In this document: one piece after another, positions 63,634-64,000 of the stretch
Layout: each line of letters begins with the position of its first letter
Numbering within the stretch: position 1 is the stretch's first letter
Source: Enterococcus dispar ATCC 51266
GTDB taxonomy: Bacteria > Bacillota > Bacilli > Lactobacillales > Enterococcaceae
DNA: 64,000 bases
Assembly: GCF_000406945.1 (NCBI RefSeq)
Contig: NZ_KE136354.1
Coordinates: 960,101-1,024,100 of the forward strand
Direction of reading: 5' to 3'
The notes under the pieces: generated by a model
What the model was told of the DNA's origin: nothing
What the model saw: only the letters and a program-made list of their open reading frames with translations
The model's database searches: none
Position numbers and translations under genes: made by a program

Positions 63634-64000
63634 TTAGTTTCCCCACCATAATTTAATCAAAGCCTGTGTTCCATCATTTTCATAACCCATTTTAGCCAAC
63701 AACTCGTATAAACGTGTCGCTTCTTTTGTCGCCGGTAAATCAATTTCCATTTTTTCGGCTTCAGCTAAAGCAATTTTTAGATCTTTTATAAAATGCTTAA
63801 CAAAAAAACCAGGAGTATAGTCTTCTTTCAAAATACGCGGTGCATAATTTGCTAATGACCAATTTGCGGCACTGCCACCACCGACGGTTTCAATAACTTT
63901 TGTCAAATCCAAATTTGCAGATTTCGCATAAACAAGCATTTCTGTCATACCGGTCATAGTTCCCGCAATCATAATTTGATTCGCCATTTTAGTATGCTGT
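63634..64000 (-). CDS. Beta-hydroxyacid dehydrogenase (GarR/HibD type), C-terminal part
   Basis: Runs off the right edge; the upstream frame reads QHTK before MANQIMIAGTMTGMTEMLVY, the family's helix after the NAD domain. KHFIKDLKIALAEAEKMEID is the typical late signature. Probably reduces or oxidises a 3-hydroxy acid such as tartronate semialdehyde with NAD(P). The internal ATG at 63987 is not the start. Confidence 0.85.
   Translation of the reverse strand, partial: QHTKMANQIMIAGTMTGMTEMLVYAKSANLDLTKVIETVGGGSAANWSLANYAPRILKEDYTPGFFVKHFIKDLKIALAEAEKMEIDLPATKEATRLYELLAKMGYENDGTQALIKLWWGN

Overview
The window is low-GC Firmicutes DNA, most probably from Enterococcus or a close relative (Enterococcaceae). 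The evidence is the fabT-fabH-acpP-fabD-fabG-fabF-accB-fabZ-accC-accD-accA order with FabT-type operators, the yqeG-yqeH-yhbY-nadD-yqeK-rsfS cluster, strong AGGAGG ribosome binding sites and a temperate phage of the Listeria PSA / Lactobacillus A2 kind. The species cannot be fixed from the sequence alone.

Layout. (1) 1-14,245 is chromosomal: an ANT(6)-like nucleotidyltransferase, helD, a lone glpK, small membrane proteins, yebC, tmcAL, and an operon for ribosome assembly and NAD synthesis (yqeG to rsfS plus a methyltransferase). (2) 14,246-14,316 is tRNA-Gly(CCC), the attachment site of a complete prophage. (3) 14,298-47,692 is a 33.4-kb prophage bounded by a 21-bp direct repeat. From the tRNA inward it holds a small autoregulated-looking operon, endolysin and holins, tail genes, head genes, terminase, a late regulator, early genes, replication genes with an iteron-type origin, a cro/cI switch, two surface or conversion genes and integrase. 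Only cI, the conversion genes and int lie on the + strand. (4) 47,693-50,051 is gene-poor DNA carrying one intact IS1380-family element with a 5-bp target duplication, possibly inside the remnant of an older element. (5) 50,052-53,160 holds a small conserved gene and a polar amino-acid ABC transporter. (6) 53,203-61,974 is the type II fatty acid synthesis operon, with fabT first. fabK is missing from its usual place between acpP and fabD. A FabK/nitronate-monooxygenase-like flavoprotein is divergently transcribed from fabT and has its own FabT box. (7) ykuJ and the end of a beta-hydroxyacid dehydrogenase close the window.

The most interesting signal is recoding in the phage structural genes. 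Both the major capsid and the major tail protein genes end in GCG-TCA-AAA followed at once, or after one codon, by a stop. Five bases after the AAA each has a GCCCC...GGGGC hairpin with covarying inner stems. A -1 slip would add homologous 21-22 residue tails (consensus ending VTPTADGAT). Together with the usual tail-chaperone frameshift, the phage has three predicted -1 sites. Other points are an ATA start codon for rsfS, a glycerol kinase lacking the HPr-phosphorylated histidine, operators placed exactly in the promoter spacer of the cro gene, and a two-gene operon with paired palindromic operators next to attL.
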